DNA of 35,308 bases from Clostridia bacterium (GCA_017619735.1 JAFZRT010000006.1:1-35308), one strand, 5' to 3'; shown: positions 8,016 through 15,555, numbered from the stretch's first letter. Notes: a model not told the origin generated them from the sequence alone. Numbers and translations: made by a program.

Positions 8016-9770
8016 TCAATGGTTGTTCTTATATCCGCCTCTCGCATAAATGCTGCCGGGGGTCAGCTCGTTGTATCCGGCCGAGCCGGGACCGCAGGAC
8101 GATATCTCGTTAGAGGAGAGCACCGCCACGCCGATCCCGTTCGTGGAGAACATTGCGGACAGCGAAGTGATATACACGCATTCGTAGGACGAGATCCATG
8201 CCCTGCAGTTGAGGCCGTAATTGGTGACCTGATACTGGCAGTCGGGGTAGGTCTTGTCAAGGAGCGCCAGCTTGAGAGCCGCGGCGTTGTCGGGATCGTC
8301 CCTGAAGTAGGGCTCGTTCATGAGCGCATCGGTCAGCTCGTCGGATCTGCCGAATACGTAGAGCACGCGTTCCGGGAACCAGATGTAGCAGGTCCCGTTC
8401 GAATAATAGTAGCGAGCGGTCTCGGATCTGGCCTTGTGCAGGCGGAATACGACCTGCCGGTAATTGCCGAATAAGGGATCGTCGGGATCCTCTTCGCCGC
8501 GTTCAAGCGTCAGACGGTCCCCGGAGCAGCTGAACACGCGGTCCAAGCCGCTGTCGGAGGCGAGCGTTACGGATCTGTGATCGCGCTTCTGAAGCGCGCC
8601 GCTGTCGGCGACGGCGCTTTCGCTGCCGGTGCCCGTCACGATAACGTAGCGCATATCGTCGAAGGAGAACATTATCCGCATCGGCGAATCCTTTTGGCAG
8701 GCGCCGCCGATCAGGTATACCCTGTTGAAATCGTCCTCGCAGGGGATCTCGGCCGCAGGCACTTCCTCGGGCTCGGCGCTCTGGGCCTTTGCCGGGAGCA
8801 GGAACACGCCTATCGCCGCGCAGGCCAACGTCGCCGCCGCCATGACCGCCGCAGTGGAGCGCTTGTAATCGAGCACCTGACGCACGCGGGTCTTTATGCC
8901 GACCTCGCCGAAGGCGACGGGGCAGGCCTTGATCCTGCGCGTCATCATGCTGCAGTTTACGAGGGCTTCGGAATAGCTTTTCTTTATGCGCGCGCCGCAT
9001 TTCCTTATCACGCGCTCGTCGCACGCGAACTCGATATCGCGGCAGAGCAGTATGTATGCGAGCCACATGAGCGGGTTGAACCAGTAAACGGTGAGCAAAG
9101 CGAATCCGAAGGGTTTTATAAGGTGATCCCTTCTTGCGATATGCGCCTTCTCATGCGCCAGAGCGAACGGCGCGTCGGCCTCCGACACGGAGGAGGGCAG
9201 CACTATGAGCGGCCGCAGGAAGCCGAATATGAACGGCGTCGGCGCGCGGTCGCACAGCACGACGTTATCGAAAAGACTCTCCGCGCCGCGTATGCTCCGC
9301 TTAAGGCCTTTGAAGCTTATGAGCGAGTACAGCGCCATTGCGGCGGCGCCCGCGATCCATACCGCGCAGAGAAGCCTGAGCGTTATCGGCTCCTTCTGCG
9401 CAGCCGCGGCGGTCGAAACGGTCTTGTCTGCCATTATCTCGATCTGCGGGACCGTCACGTCGAACACGGCCGAGGCCGGTCTGTCCTCGGGCATCAGATC
9501 CCAGTCCGCCTGCGGTAACGCGGAAGGCGCGTCCTCATTCGCGGCCGAGTAACCGATGACCTTCGCGGGGACGTTCCCGGGGTCGGGCAGGAGCCCCAGC
9601 GGACTCTCGATCGTAAACGGCAGTATGAGACGCAGAGCGACGAGCGCCCACACTATGCAGCGCAGCGCTTTGGGCGCCTTTTTGAAAACAAGGCGGAAAA
9701 GCACGGCTGCAAGCACCAGCCACCCGGCTCCTATGCTCATACTGACGAGCTTTAGGAATACTGCTGTCAT
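8016..9770 (-). CDS. BlaR1-type M56 membrane metallopeptidase with a novel C-terminal sensor domain
   Basis: A 584-residue membrane protein. Hydrophobic segments lie near residues 4-29, 36-54, 131-153, 221-242 and 306-326. The M56 zinc protease site is H206-E-K-A-H210, with E247 in DIEFACDERV as the expected third ligand. In BlaR1/MecR1, ligand binding outside the cell activates this protease, which leads to cleavage of the BlaI/MecI repressor; that is family knowledge. Unlike BlaR1, residues about 330-584 show no penicillin-binding serine transpeptidase motifs (no SxxK/SxN/KTG set), so the signal is probably not a beta-lactam. This ectodomain has several cysteines and is not a domain I recognise. 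It starts 2 nt after the blaI stop, and the lipoprotein array follows after 18 nt. Confidence 0.88.
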   Translation of the reverse strand: MTAVFLKLVSMSIGAGWLVLAAVLFRLVFKKAPKALRCIVWALVALRLILPFTIESPLGLLPDPGNVPAKVIGYSAANEDAPSALPQADWDLMPEDRPASAVFDVTVPQIEIMADKTVSTAAAAQKEPITLRLLCAVWIAGAAAMALYSLISFKGLKRSIRGAESLFDNVVLCDRAPTPFIFGFLRPLIVLPSSVSEADAPFALAHEKAHIARRDHLIKPFGFALLTVYWFNPLMWLAYILLCRDIEFACDERVIRKCGARIKKSYSEALVNCSMMTRRIKACPVAFGEVGIKTRVRQVLDYKRSTAAVMAAATLACAAIGVFLLPAKAQSAEPEEVPAAEIPCEDDFNRVYLIGGACQKDSPMRIMFSFDDMRYVIVTGTGSESAVADSGALQKRDHRSVTLASDSGLDRVFSCSGDRLTLERGEEDPDDPLFGNYRQVVFRLHKARSETARYYYSNGTCYIWFPERVLYVFGRSDELTDALMNEPYFRDDPDNAAALKLALLDKTYPDCQYQVTNYGLNCRAWISSYECVYITSLSAMFSTNGIGVAVLSSNEISSCGPGSAGYNELTPGSIYARGGYKNNH

Positions 9771-9772
9771 AT

Positions 9773-10135
9773 TCAGACCTCACTGTGCGCGTCGATCATG
9801 CGGCGGAGCTCGGTCAGCTCCTCCTTGGAGAGGGACTTTCTTGATGTGAACGCCGCTATGAACGCGGGAAGGGAGCCGCCGAAAGTGCCGTCGACGAACT
9901 GCTCCGTCCTCAGCGCGCGGAACTCGTCCTTTGACATGACCGATGTGACCACGCCGTTTTCATTGCGGAAAATGCCCTTGTCGCAGAGCCGGCGGAGTAT
10001 CGTGAAGGAGGTGGTCTTCTTCCAGTTCAGAAGCTCCTCCGCCCGTTTCGAGAGCTCGCCCGAACGTATCGGCTCGTTCTCCCATATGATGTCCGCAAAT
10101 CTCGATTCAAGTTCGCCCATGGATAATTCCTTCAT
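9773..10135 (-). CDS. blaI: BlaI/MecI/CopY-family transcriptional repressor
   Basis: A 120-residue winged-helix repressor. The N-terminal half matches the family: LESRFADIIWENEPIRSGEL, then a WKKTTSFTILRRLCDKG recognition-helix region, followed by a short wing and a C-terminal dimerisation region. Family members bind inverted repeats as dimers and are inactivated by the partner M56 protease. It is the first gene of the unit, lies 2 nt ahead of that protease gene, and its own promoter overlaps a strong dyad, which points to autorepression and to control of the whole lipoprotein array. The ATG at 10135 is preceded by AAGGAGG. No beta-lactamase gene is present nearby, so the symbol indicates family rather than function. 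Confidence 0.88.
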   Translation of the reverse strand: MKELSMGELESRFADIIWENEPIRSGELSKRAEELLNWKKTTSFTILRRLCDKGIFRNENGVVTSVMSKDEFRALRTEQFVDGTFGGSLPAFIAAFTSRKSLSKEELTELRRMIDAHSEV

Positions 10136-10148
10136 AACTGCCTCCTTG

Positions 10149-10204
10149 GTGGTCTATGTATTGTAGTACATATATATTCTACTGCAGGTAGACCACGCTG
10201 TCAA
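10149..10204 (-). promoter_or_regulatory. Promoter and probable BlaI operator of the lipoprotein array operon
   Basis: On the minus strand TTGACA (10199-10204) and TAGAAT (10176-10181) are 17 nt apart, a near-consensus sigma-A promoter. A dyad covers the -10 and start region: GTAG...CTAC at 10163-10182 matches in 8 of 10 paired positions. A second perfect 8-bp inverted repeat, GTGGTCTA at 10149-10156 and TAGACCAC at 10189-10196, has exactly the same centre (10172.5). BlaI-type repressors bind such TACA/TGTA-rich dyads, so autoregulation is the likely role. No other promoter is apparent down to position 1. Confidence 0.7.
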
Positions 10205-10296
10205 GGCCTTTGTATATTTTTTATAGGAAAGGACGCACGCCCGCGCCGCATGATCAGCCGGCAGGGGAGGAGTGATATCTCGAATAAAAACGCAGA

Positions 10297-10337
10297 CAAA
10301 AAAAGCCCGGAGGAGGATCGCCGTCCTCCTCCGGGCT
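10297..10337 (-). terminator. Intrinsic terminator of the ECF/beta-propeller operon
   Basis: A perfect 14-bp stem (10304-10317 with 10324-10337), 6-nt loop, followed on the minus strand by TTTTTTT. It lies about 110 nt after the stop of the beta-propeller gene. The rest of the 10205-10447 stretch has no gene; a 9-bp inverted repeat GCGCCCTTC/GAAGGGCGC sits between the stop and the terminator. Confidence 0.9.
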
Positions 10338-10447
10338 GTATTCTCGAAGCGCCCTTCGTTTCCTCGCGGTATCGTTGAGAAAGCCGCGGAAGGGGAAGGG
10401 CGCCGGGGGGTCACTGTGAAAACATGATCGGGATCGAAAATGCGGGA

Positions 10448-12592
10448 TCAGAATTCGACCGTCGCCGAGAGTTCGAAGGTGTTGAGATCTATGACGTATG
10501 CAGCACCGGAAACGTCTATTACGTAGAAGCAGGAGCCGATATAAAGGCCCTTGGCGCCGAACCAATCGGGTTCGGCGAGCGCTATCCGGGCCTTTTCCGT
10601 AAAGCCTTCCTCGTCGTAGCTGTAGATAACGTAGCTGTCGCCTTCCGCCGGGAAGCCGATGAGCCCGCGCTCGGGAGCGACGAGTATCGCTTTATGATCG
10701 TATTCCGCATAGGAATAGCCTATATTCTCGATATGAAGGCAGGCGCGCTCCTTCACGTCGGTCGGGTCGGCGATATCGAACATGGAGAGCTTTATGCCCT
10801 GCGTGCCGCCGGACTCGATATCGGCCATCTGCCCGAATCCGAAGAGCAGGCCGTCGCCCCAGCTGTGCAGATACTCGGAGAAGCCGGGGATCTTGAGCTT
10901 GCCCAGCACCTTGGGCGAGGCGGGAACGGAAAGGTCGATGCTGAACAGCGGATCGGTCTGACGGAATGTGACGACATAGCCGATCTCGCCCATAAACCTG
11001 ACGGATTTGATAAGCTCGTCCTCGGCAAGGCCTTCGATCCTGCCGACCGTGACAAGGTCGGAGTTCAGCACGTAGACGGCGTTTTCCTGCTCGTTGTCAT
11101 TGGGATAATAGTAGCCTATCACGCCTTCGTCCTCGAGCTGCTGCTCTATCGAACCGGAAACGCTTTTCGTAACGGCAATGCGAAGATGCCCATCGTATTC
11201 GTCCAGAGAGAACTGGTTGAGGCATCTGCCCTCGACCGAGCCCTGCGCAGCGAGAACGGGCTTTCCGCCCGCAAGCGATACGCGGCAGATATCGGTCAGG
11301 TCATACCATTTAACGAGCTCGCCCTTGCGGTCGCCCTTGGGGTCAATGACGCAGTCGTTGTCATCTTCATCGTAGAAGAAGCGGATGGGCTTCTTCTCCT
11401 CCTCGCGCCTCGTCATGGCGAGGTACATCGAGGTCCCGCTGCAATAGATCGTGTCTGTCGACCCGAGCAGCGCGAGCGTGTCGGAAAACGCGGAGGGCTC
11501 CGCGAGGTTCAGCGCGGCGATATAGGTATAGTTTCCGCCTTCGCCAATGCGCGATATGTCGGAGACCGGAGTAAGCAAGCACTCGCCTTCGTTATTGAAG
11601 CTGCCGGGAACGTAGGTAGCGGGATCGTCGGGATAGACCTCCGCGTCGGGATAATATGAAGTAATAACGTACAGTCTGCCGTCGGTCAGGCGGGAATCTT
11701 GGAACCTGCCCTCCATGCAGAGCGCGGAAACGCGCTCGGGCTTTTCCGGGTCTTCGATATCGAATACGTAGACCATGGTATCGCCCCTGAACCAGTTGAA
11801 GCAATAATAGCAGTCCTCGGCGTCCCGGGACTCAGAGCCGTCGTCTCCGTCGTTCGATCCGGAGCCCGGCGCCGTTTCGTCGTCTATCAGATGCCCGTAA
11901 TAGAAGGGCGAATACTTGTGCTCCTGCGCGATGACGATGAGCCTGCCGCCCGCAAGGTACATGCCGCAGAAGCTTCTGCCGCCGTCTTCGTCATGACGGG
12001 GCATTTCTTTTTCGGGGATATAGGAGACCGCATGCGTCTGCGCACCGTCGGCGGTGAGCACGGCGACGCCATCGTTACTGAGAACGTATATGTATCTGCC
12101 GTCGGTCTTGACTATGTCGGATTCGTCGACGCCTTCCACCTGAACGTTGGTGTCGGAATGCGCTGTTGACGATTCCACCTCGATCTCCGCCCGCGGTATG
12201 GCGTAGGACACATCGCCGATAATCGCATCTTCAAACCAAAGAACGACTTTTCCGCTGTCTGCCGAATCGGAGAGGGAGGAGCGCAGCCAAGCGAACACCT
12301 CGGAATAATCCGCCGCGGTTTCGGCAGTGGGAGCGGCTGCATGCTCCGTCGGATCGGCCGCCTGCATCCTGCCGGGGCGTTTGGAAGCGAGCTTCACGAC
12401 GCCCGTTACTGCCGGCGCGGCGATAAGCAGACAAAGACATGCCGCGACAGCCGTCCTCAATCCGACGGAAAGCCCGCGGGTCTTTTTCTCCGCACCGTTC
12501 ATGCTGCGGCGCATCGAGGCAAGCGTGCGCTGCTCCGCCTCGCTTGAAGGAGCGAGGGCGTCGTTTACGGCTTTGTAATCATCTTCAAACAT
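10448..12592 (-). CDS. Membrane-anchored secreted beta-propeller protein, probable ECF partner
   Basis: A 714-residue protein. Residues 1-43 are a charged cytoplasmic segment, 46-66 one membrane-spanning helix, and the remainder an extracellular domain. Residues 148-165 carry TNVQVEGVDESDIVKTDG, the hallmark of the Beta_propel family (PF09826), followed by repeated blade-like strands (RYIYVLS, GRLYVIT, GHLRIAV). Its ATG overlaps the stop of the ECF sigma gene by 8 nt, so the two are translationally coupled. The short N-terminal segment before the helix is where an anti-sigma domain would lie, so it may hold the sigma factor at the membrane and release it when the propeller senses an envelope signal; this is inference. 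A strong terminator follows. What the propeller binds is unknown. Confidence 0.85.
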   Translation of the reverse strand: MFEDDYKAVNDALAPSSEAEQRTLASMRRSMNGAEKKTRGLSVGLRTAVAACLCLLIAAPAVTGVVKLASKRPGRMQAADPTEHAAAPTAETAADYSEVFAWLRSSLSDSADSGKVVLWFEDAIIGDVSYAIPRAEIEVESSTAHSDTNVQVEGVDESDIVKTDGRYIYVLSNDGVAVLTADGAQTHAVSYIPEKEMPRHDEDGGRSFCGMYLAGGRLIVIAQEHKYSPFYYGHLIDDETAPGSGSNDGDDGSESRDAEDCYYCFNWFRGDTMVYVFDIEDPEKPERVSALCMEGRFQDSRLTDGRLYVITSYYPDAEVYPDDPATYVPGSFNNEGECLLTPVSDISRIGEGGNYTYIAALNLAEPSAFSDTLALLGSTDTIYCSGTSMYLAMTRREEEKKPIRFFYDEDDNDCVIDPKGDRKGELVKWYDLTDICRVSLAGGKPVLAAQGSVEGRCLNQFSLDEYDGHLRIAVTKSVSGSIEQQLEDEGVIGYYYPNDNEQENAVYVLNSDLVTVGRIEGLAEDELIKSVRFMGEIGYVVTFRQTDPLFSIDLSVPASPKVLGKLKIPGFSEYLHSWGDGLLFGFGQMADIESGGTQGIKLSMFDIADPTDVKERACLHIENIGYSYAEYDHKAILVAPERGLIGFPAEGDSYVIYSYDEEGFTEKARIALAEPDWFGAKGLYIGSCFYVIDVSGAAYVIDLNTFELSATVEF

Positions 12593-13142
12593 CGAAATAA
12601 TCTCCTTTTAGGTCCTTTTCAAGCTTCTCTCTTGCACGGTACAGCAGGGATTTTACCCCGCTTTCGCCGGCGCCCGTGAGCGAAGCGATCTCCTTTACGC
12701 CGTAGCCCTCATAGTAATAGAGGTGTACAGCCGTCCTCTGCTTTTTCGGCAGACGAAGCACTGCGGCGTAGATATCGGCGGCGTTTTCATCCGGGAAGGT
12801 CGGAGCAAGCTGCGTGAGCTCATCGTAAAGATCGGTGTGCCTGTTCCATGCGCTCGACAGCAATGTGTTCGTGCAGTTGATCGTCGCTTTTATGAGCCAT
12901 GCGCGCTGATGCTCGGCGGAGTCGAGCTGCGGAGCCCTGCGGACATACCGCAGGAAAACCTCCTGCATGACGTCCTCCGCGTCGGCCCTGCTGCGGCATC
13001 TGGCCAGTGCGAGCCGGAATACCATGCCCGAATATCTGCGGTACACGTCCTCCGGGTCGGCAAAGGGAGGCAAGGGAATAACACAGCCCCTTGCTTCAGC
13101 TTCGTTTGCCGGATTTTCTGCATGACGAGCGCTCATCCTCAA
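12585..13142 (-). CDS. ECF RNA polymerase sigma factor (probable TTG start)
   Basis: An ECF sigma factor of about 185 residues. Region 2 is seen in YRRYSGMVFRLALARCRSRADAEDVMQEVFLRY and region 4 in LPKKQRTAVHLYYYEGYGVKEIA, with a helix-turn-helix up to SLLYRAREKLEKDL. The frame is open to an ATG at 13160, but GGAGG (13150-13154) lies inside that extension. The codon correctly spaced from it (7 nt) is TTG at 13142; an ATG at 13136 is the alternative. Translation is coupled to the beta-propeller gene by an 8-nt overlap. The transcript probably starts near 13360 and has a leader of about 220 nt. Such sigma factors direct transcription of envelope-stress regulons and usually their own operon. Confidence 0.88.
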   Translation of the reverse strand: MRMSARHAENPANEAEARGCVIPLPPFADPEDVYRRYSGMVFRLALARCRSRADAEDVMQEVFLRYVRRAPQLDSAEHQRAWLIKATINCTNTLLSSAWNRHTDLYDELTQLAPTFPDENAADIYAAVLRLPKKQRTAVHLYYYEGYGVKEIASLTGAGESGVKSLLYRAREKLEKDLKGDYFDV

Positions 13143-13149
13143 CGACCGT

Positions 13150-13154
13150 CCTCC
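13150..13154 (-). promoter_or_regulatory. Ribosome binding site pointing to a TTG start of the ECF gene
   Basis: GGAGG on the minus strand lies 7 nt before TTG (13142) and 13 nt before the next ATG (13136). It is inside the frame that begins at ATG 13160, so that ATG is unlikely to be used. Confidence 0.6.
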
Positions 13155-13171
13155 ATTCATTATCGCCGTTC

Positions 13172-13217
13172 AATAATAAAACCGCTTTCGTCCGCAAAAG
13201 GTTGCGGCGGGAAGCGG
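13172..13217 (-). promoter_or_regulatory. Attenuator-like hairpin in the ECF operon leader
   Basis: In the minus-strand leader an outer stem CCGCTT/AAGCGG (13212-13217 with 13182-13187) encloses an inner hairpin CCGCAA-cctt-TTGCGG (13192-13207), directly followed by TTTTATTATT. The shape is that of an intrinsic terminator placed between the promoter at 13367-13395 and the ECF start, so it could act as a leader attenuator. The remainder of 13218-13366 has several further short GC-rich hairpins but no gene and no riboswitch class I recognise. Confidence 0.45.
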
Positions 13218-13366
13218 CAAAACCACAATATATTTTCAAAACGCCGCCATTACGGTCGCGGCGGTCAGACCGTTCTTGTTATGGACGCCGACCCTTGCGG
13301 TCAGGCGCGGATCTGCGCAGAGCGGTCTATTTCCCGCGTTTTCGCGAACTGCGTTTTGCCGGGACG

Positions 13367-13395
13367 AGTTTATCATATTCCGGTCTCTTTTTCAA
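13367..13395 (-). promoter_or_regulatory. Sigma-A promoter of the ECF/beta-propeller operon
   Basis: TTGAAA (13390-13395), 17 nt, TAAACT (13367-13372) on the minus strand, with TG one base before the -10. It starts 17 nt after the hairpin that ends the M29 peptidase transcript; the same hairpin-promoter spacing recurs at two other places. Confidence 0.65.
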
Positions 13396-13400
13396 TCGCG

Positions 13401-13437
13401 CCAAAAAAGGATCGCCGCCCACGTGTGAGGGCGGCGG
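13401..13437 (-). terminator. Terminator of the M29 peptidase gene (repeat module copy 1)
   Basis: Stem GCCGCCC/GGGCGGC with an 8-nt loop (13413-13437), followed on the minus strand by TTTTTT (13403-13408). It lies 37 nt after the peptidase stop. Its sequence is homologous to the hairpins at 15519-15543 and 19221-19245, and like them it is followed after 17 nt by TTGAAA. Confidence 0.85.
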
Positions 13438-13473
13438 TCATTTTCATATTCAGATCAGCGGCTTTCCCGTTTA

Positions 13474-14697
13474 TCAGAACGCCCACCTGCCGCGGCGGAA
13501 GACGGGAACGACCTTACCGTCGCGGGTGACGGCGTCGATATCCAGCCCCTCATAGCCGATCATGAAGTCCACGTGGATCATGGAATCGTTTATGCCGAGC
13601 TCGCGGCACTCGTCGAGAGACTTGTTTTCAAAACCGTCGATGCAGTCCGCAAAGCCCATGCCGAGCGCCAGATGGCAGGCCGCGTTCTCGTCGAACAGCG
13701 TCTCGTAGAACAGAAGGCCGGATTCGGAAATGGGGGAGTTTACGGGCACGAGCGCGCATTCGCCGAGGCAGGCAGCGCCCTCGTCCATCTCGATCATCTG
13801 CTTCAAAAGCGCCTCGTTCTTTTCGGCGCGCACCTCGACGGCCCTGCCGTTTTCAAAGCGCACGGAGAAGTTCTCAATGAGCTGCCCCTGATAGGAGAGG
13901 GGCTTCGTGGCGTAGACTATGCCCTCCGCCTTGCCGCGCATGGGGGAGGTGAAGCACTCCTCGGTGGGGATGTTGGGATTGAAGAATACGCCGCCGAGGG
14001 TCGTATCTCCGCCGCCCTTGAACACGCCTTCGGGGATCATGCCCACGGTGAGGTCCGTGCCGTTGTCGCCCTTGTAGCGGAGCTCCGCGATGTGAAGCCC
14101 GTTAAGGTAAGCGCAGCGGTCGTGCAGATCCTTGTTGTGCGCATCCCATGCGGCGACGGGATCCTCCGTCACGCGGGAGGTCGCGAGTATCGCCTCCCAA
14201 AGCTTCTCGATGGCGCGGCCCTTCGGCAGATCGGGGAAGAGCTTCTTCGCCCATTTCGCGCCGGGAACGGCCGCGATGCACCACTGGTATTTGTTCTCCA
14301 TGGCGTCGGAATAGGGCTTGATTATGGGCCAGCTCTTCTGGCGGGCCTTTGCGATCTTACCCTGGTTGATGCCCTTCAGGCCGTCGGGATCCTCGGAGGC
14401 CAGATAGATGCGGCAGGGGAGGGTGTCAACGTAGAACTGAAGACGGGTCTTCTCCCACTCCTCGACCTTTGCCAGCGTGGTAACGCTCTGGTGGCGGACG
14501 TGCAGCTTTTCAAGGGGCTGATACTCGAATCTGACGGTGACCTTTTTCGCGCCGGCCTTGTAGCACTCATCGACGAGCAGCTCGACGAACCTGGGCTGAT
14601 CGAGATCGCAGGTTATTATGACCTCCTGCCCCTTCTGGATGTTGACGCCGACTCTGGCGATGAGGCGGGCATATTTGCGCAGAACGGTTTGTTTCAT
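13474..14697 (-). CDS. M29-family aminopeptidase (AmpS/PepS-like)
   Basis: A 407-residue cytoplasmic metallo-aminopeptidase. The start at ATG 14697 is supported by GGAGA upstream and by a promoter just before it; the longer open frame crosses that promoter and is not used. Family features are MKQTVLRKYARLIARVGVNI at the start (the leading M29 helix, followed by an EVIITCD strand), the ELRYKGDNGTDLTVG region, and near the C-terminus NDSMIHVDFMIG, which holds the His/Asp metal ligands of M29 enzymes. These enzymes release N-terminal residues from peptides and use two divalent metals such as Co or Zn; this is family knowledge. Length is usual for the family. It forms its own transcription unit with promoter and strong terminator. 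Confidence 0.92.
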   Translation of the reverse strand: MKQTVLRKYARLIARVGVNIQKGQEVIITCDLDQPRFVELLVDECYKAGAKKVTVRFEYQPLEKLHVRHQSVTTLAKVEEWEKTRLQFYVDTLPCRIYLASEDPDGLKGINQGKIAKARQKSWPIIKPYSDAMENKYQWCIAAVPGAKWAKKLFPDLPKGRAIEKLWEAILATSRVTEDPVAAWDAHNKDLHDRCAYLNGLHIAELRYKGDNGTDLTVGMIPEGVFKGGGDTTLGGVFFNPNIPTEECFTSPMRGKAEGIVYATKPLSYQGQLIENFSVRFENGRAVEVRAEKNEALLKQMIEMDEGAACLGECALVPVNSPISESGLLFYETLFDENAACHLALGMGFADCIDGFENKSLDECRELGINDSMIHVDFMIGYEGLDIDAVTRDGKVVPVFRRGRWAF

Positions 14698-14734
14698 TTT
14701 GTTTTCTCCATAAAAGATTTTTATTGTCTTGGTT

Positions 14735-14763
14735 ATTATACCCATGGTGGGTGGAATAGTCAA
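14735..14763 (-). promoter_or_regulatory. Promoter of the M29 aminopeptidase gene
   Basis: On the minus strand TTGACT (14758-14763) and TATAAT (14735-14740) with a 17-nt spacer, about 40 nt ahead of the ATG. Confidence 0.8.
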
Positions 14764-14794
14764 GCGCGGGGAAGAAAAGGATAATGCCTTTGAG

Positions 14795-15433
14795 CTATTC
14801 CTCCTCAAGCACACGCTTTCCCCTTGTGCCGTCGGCGTTTATGTAGAACCCGTCCACGATTTCCCGCAGTCCGCCCCCGAAATACCAGCCGTTTGCATCG
14901 ACGAACTGGATGAATGCGGAGGTGAACTCGTCTATCGAAAGCTCGGGAGGCACCTCAACGCATCCGGTGATCTCTATCTCTTTTCTTGGGATCTTGATCC
15001 CCTCCTCCGTAACCTTCAGAACCATATTGACTTCCTTATAGTCCTCCTCTTCGACTACGTCCGTCTCGACAAAGCCGACCTTTTCATAGACGTGCTTCGC
15101 GTGAGTGTTCCCCCAGCAGTAGGTGGTGGTGAATTCCTTAACGGGATAGAGCGCCTTCACGTGATCGAGCACTTCGCGGAGCGCCCGCGTGCCGAGCCCC
15201 CTGTTCTGGAACCTTGCGTCAATGGCGTAATTCCAAAGGAACCAGATCCCTTCGGGGAACTCGCAGAACATGGCGAAGCCCACGAGATCGTCCCCGTCGT
15301 AGACGTCGAACGCCGTGCATTCGCCCTTCTCGTCCTTTGCGAATATCTCTTTGATGGTCTCCTTGGAGCAGAGCTCTTCATCCTGCCCGGGAAGGAGCTC
15401 GATCTTCATCTCTTTGCTCGGAACAAATCTCAT
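14795..15433 (-). CDS. GNAT-family N-acetyltransferase
   Basis: A 212-residue protein with one GNAT domain. The acetyl-CoA binding loop is visible as RFQNRGLGTRAL (the Q/R-x-x-G-x-G/A motif), preceded by the strand IWFLWNYAIDA and followed by the TTTYCWGNTHAKHVYEKVGF block typical of the C-terminal half of the fold. The last 70 or so residues after the fold (VTEEGIKIPRKEIEITG to the end) are extra and may form a small additional domain. The acceptor cannot be told from sequence. ATG 15433 has only a weak GGGGG-type ribosome site; an internal ATG at codon 9 is a possible alternative. A perfect-looking promoter lies 40 nt upstream. It is a single-gene unit reading toward the M29 gene. Confidence 0.9.
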   Translation of the reverse strand: MRFVPSKEMKIELLPGQDEELCSKETIKEIFAKDEKGECTAFDVYDGDDLVGFAMFCEFPEGIWFLWNYAIDARFQNRGLGTRALREVLDHVKALYPVKEFTTTYCWGNTHAKHVYEKVGFVETDVVEEEDYKEVNMVLKVTEEGIKIPRKEIEITGCVEVPPELSIDEFTSAFIQFVDANGWYFGGGLREIVDGFYINADGTRGKRVLEEE

Positions 15434-15472
15434 TCTGTTGCCGCCCCCGAAAACAAAAGCCTTATCCTAACA

Positions 15473-15501
15473 ATTATATCATATCCCACGGCGGTTTTCA
15501 A
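15473..15501 (-). promoter_or_regulatory. Promoter of the GNAT acetyltransferase gene
   Basis: TTGAAA (15496-15501), 17 nt, TATAAT (15473-15478) on the minus strand, with an extended TGA before the -10. It lies 17 nt after the repeat-module hairpin copy 2. Confidence 0.8.
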
Positions 15502-15504
15502 TCA

Positions 15505-15543
15505 AATCAAGGCAGAACCGCCGCCCTCGCGTGAGAGCGGCAG
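15505..15543 (-). terminator. Hairpin after the CDP-alcohol transferase gene (repeat module copy 2)
   Basis: On the minus strand GCCGCTCTC-acgc-GAGGGCGGC (15519-15543 region) begins 12 nt after the stop at 15556 and is followed by GGTTCTGCCTTGATTT, a weak T-rich tail. Same family as the hairpins at 13413 and 19221. Confidence 0.6.
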
Positions 15544-15555
15544 GGGGAGATGCCG

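Noticed and set aside
8016..10135. A beta-lactam resistance locus
   Set aside because: The repressor and protease resemble BlaI/BlaR1, but there is no beta-lactamase or PBP2a gene and the sensor has no penicillin-binding motifs.
10424..11659. Plus-strand open frame of 411 codons opposite the beta-propeller gene
   Set aside because: Mirror of the real coding frame; the propeller gene has a family signature and an operon partner.
13573..14784. Plus-strand open frame of 403 codons opposite the M29 aminopeptidase
   Set aside because: Antisense shadow; the M29 gene has its metal-ligand motif, promoter and terminator.
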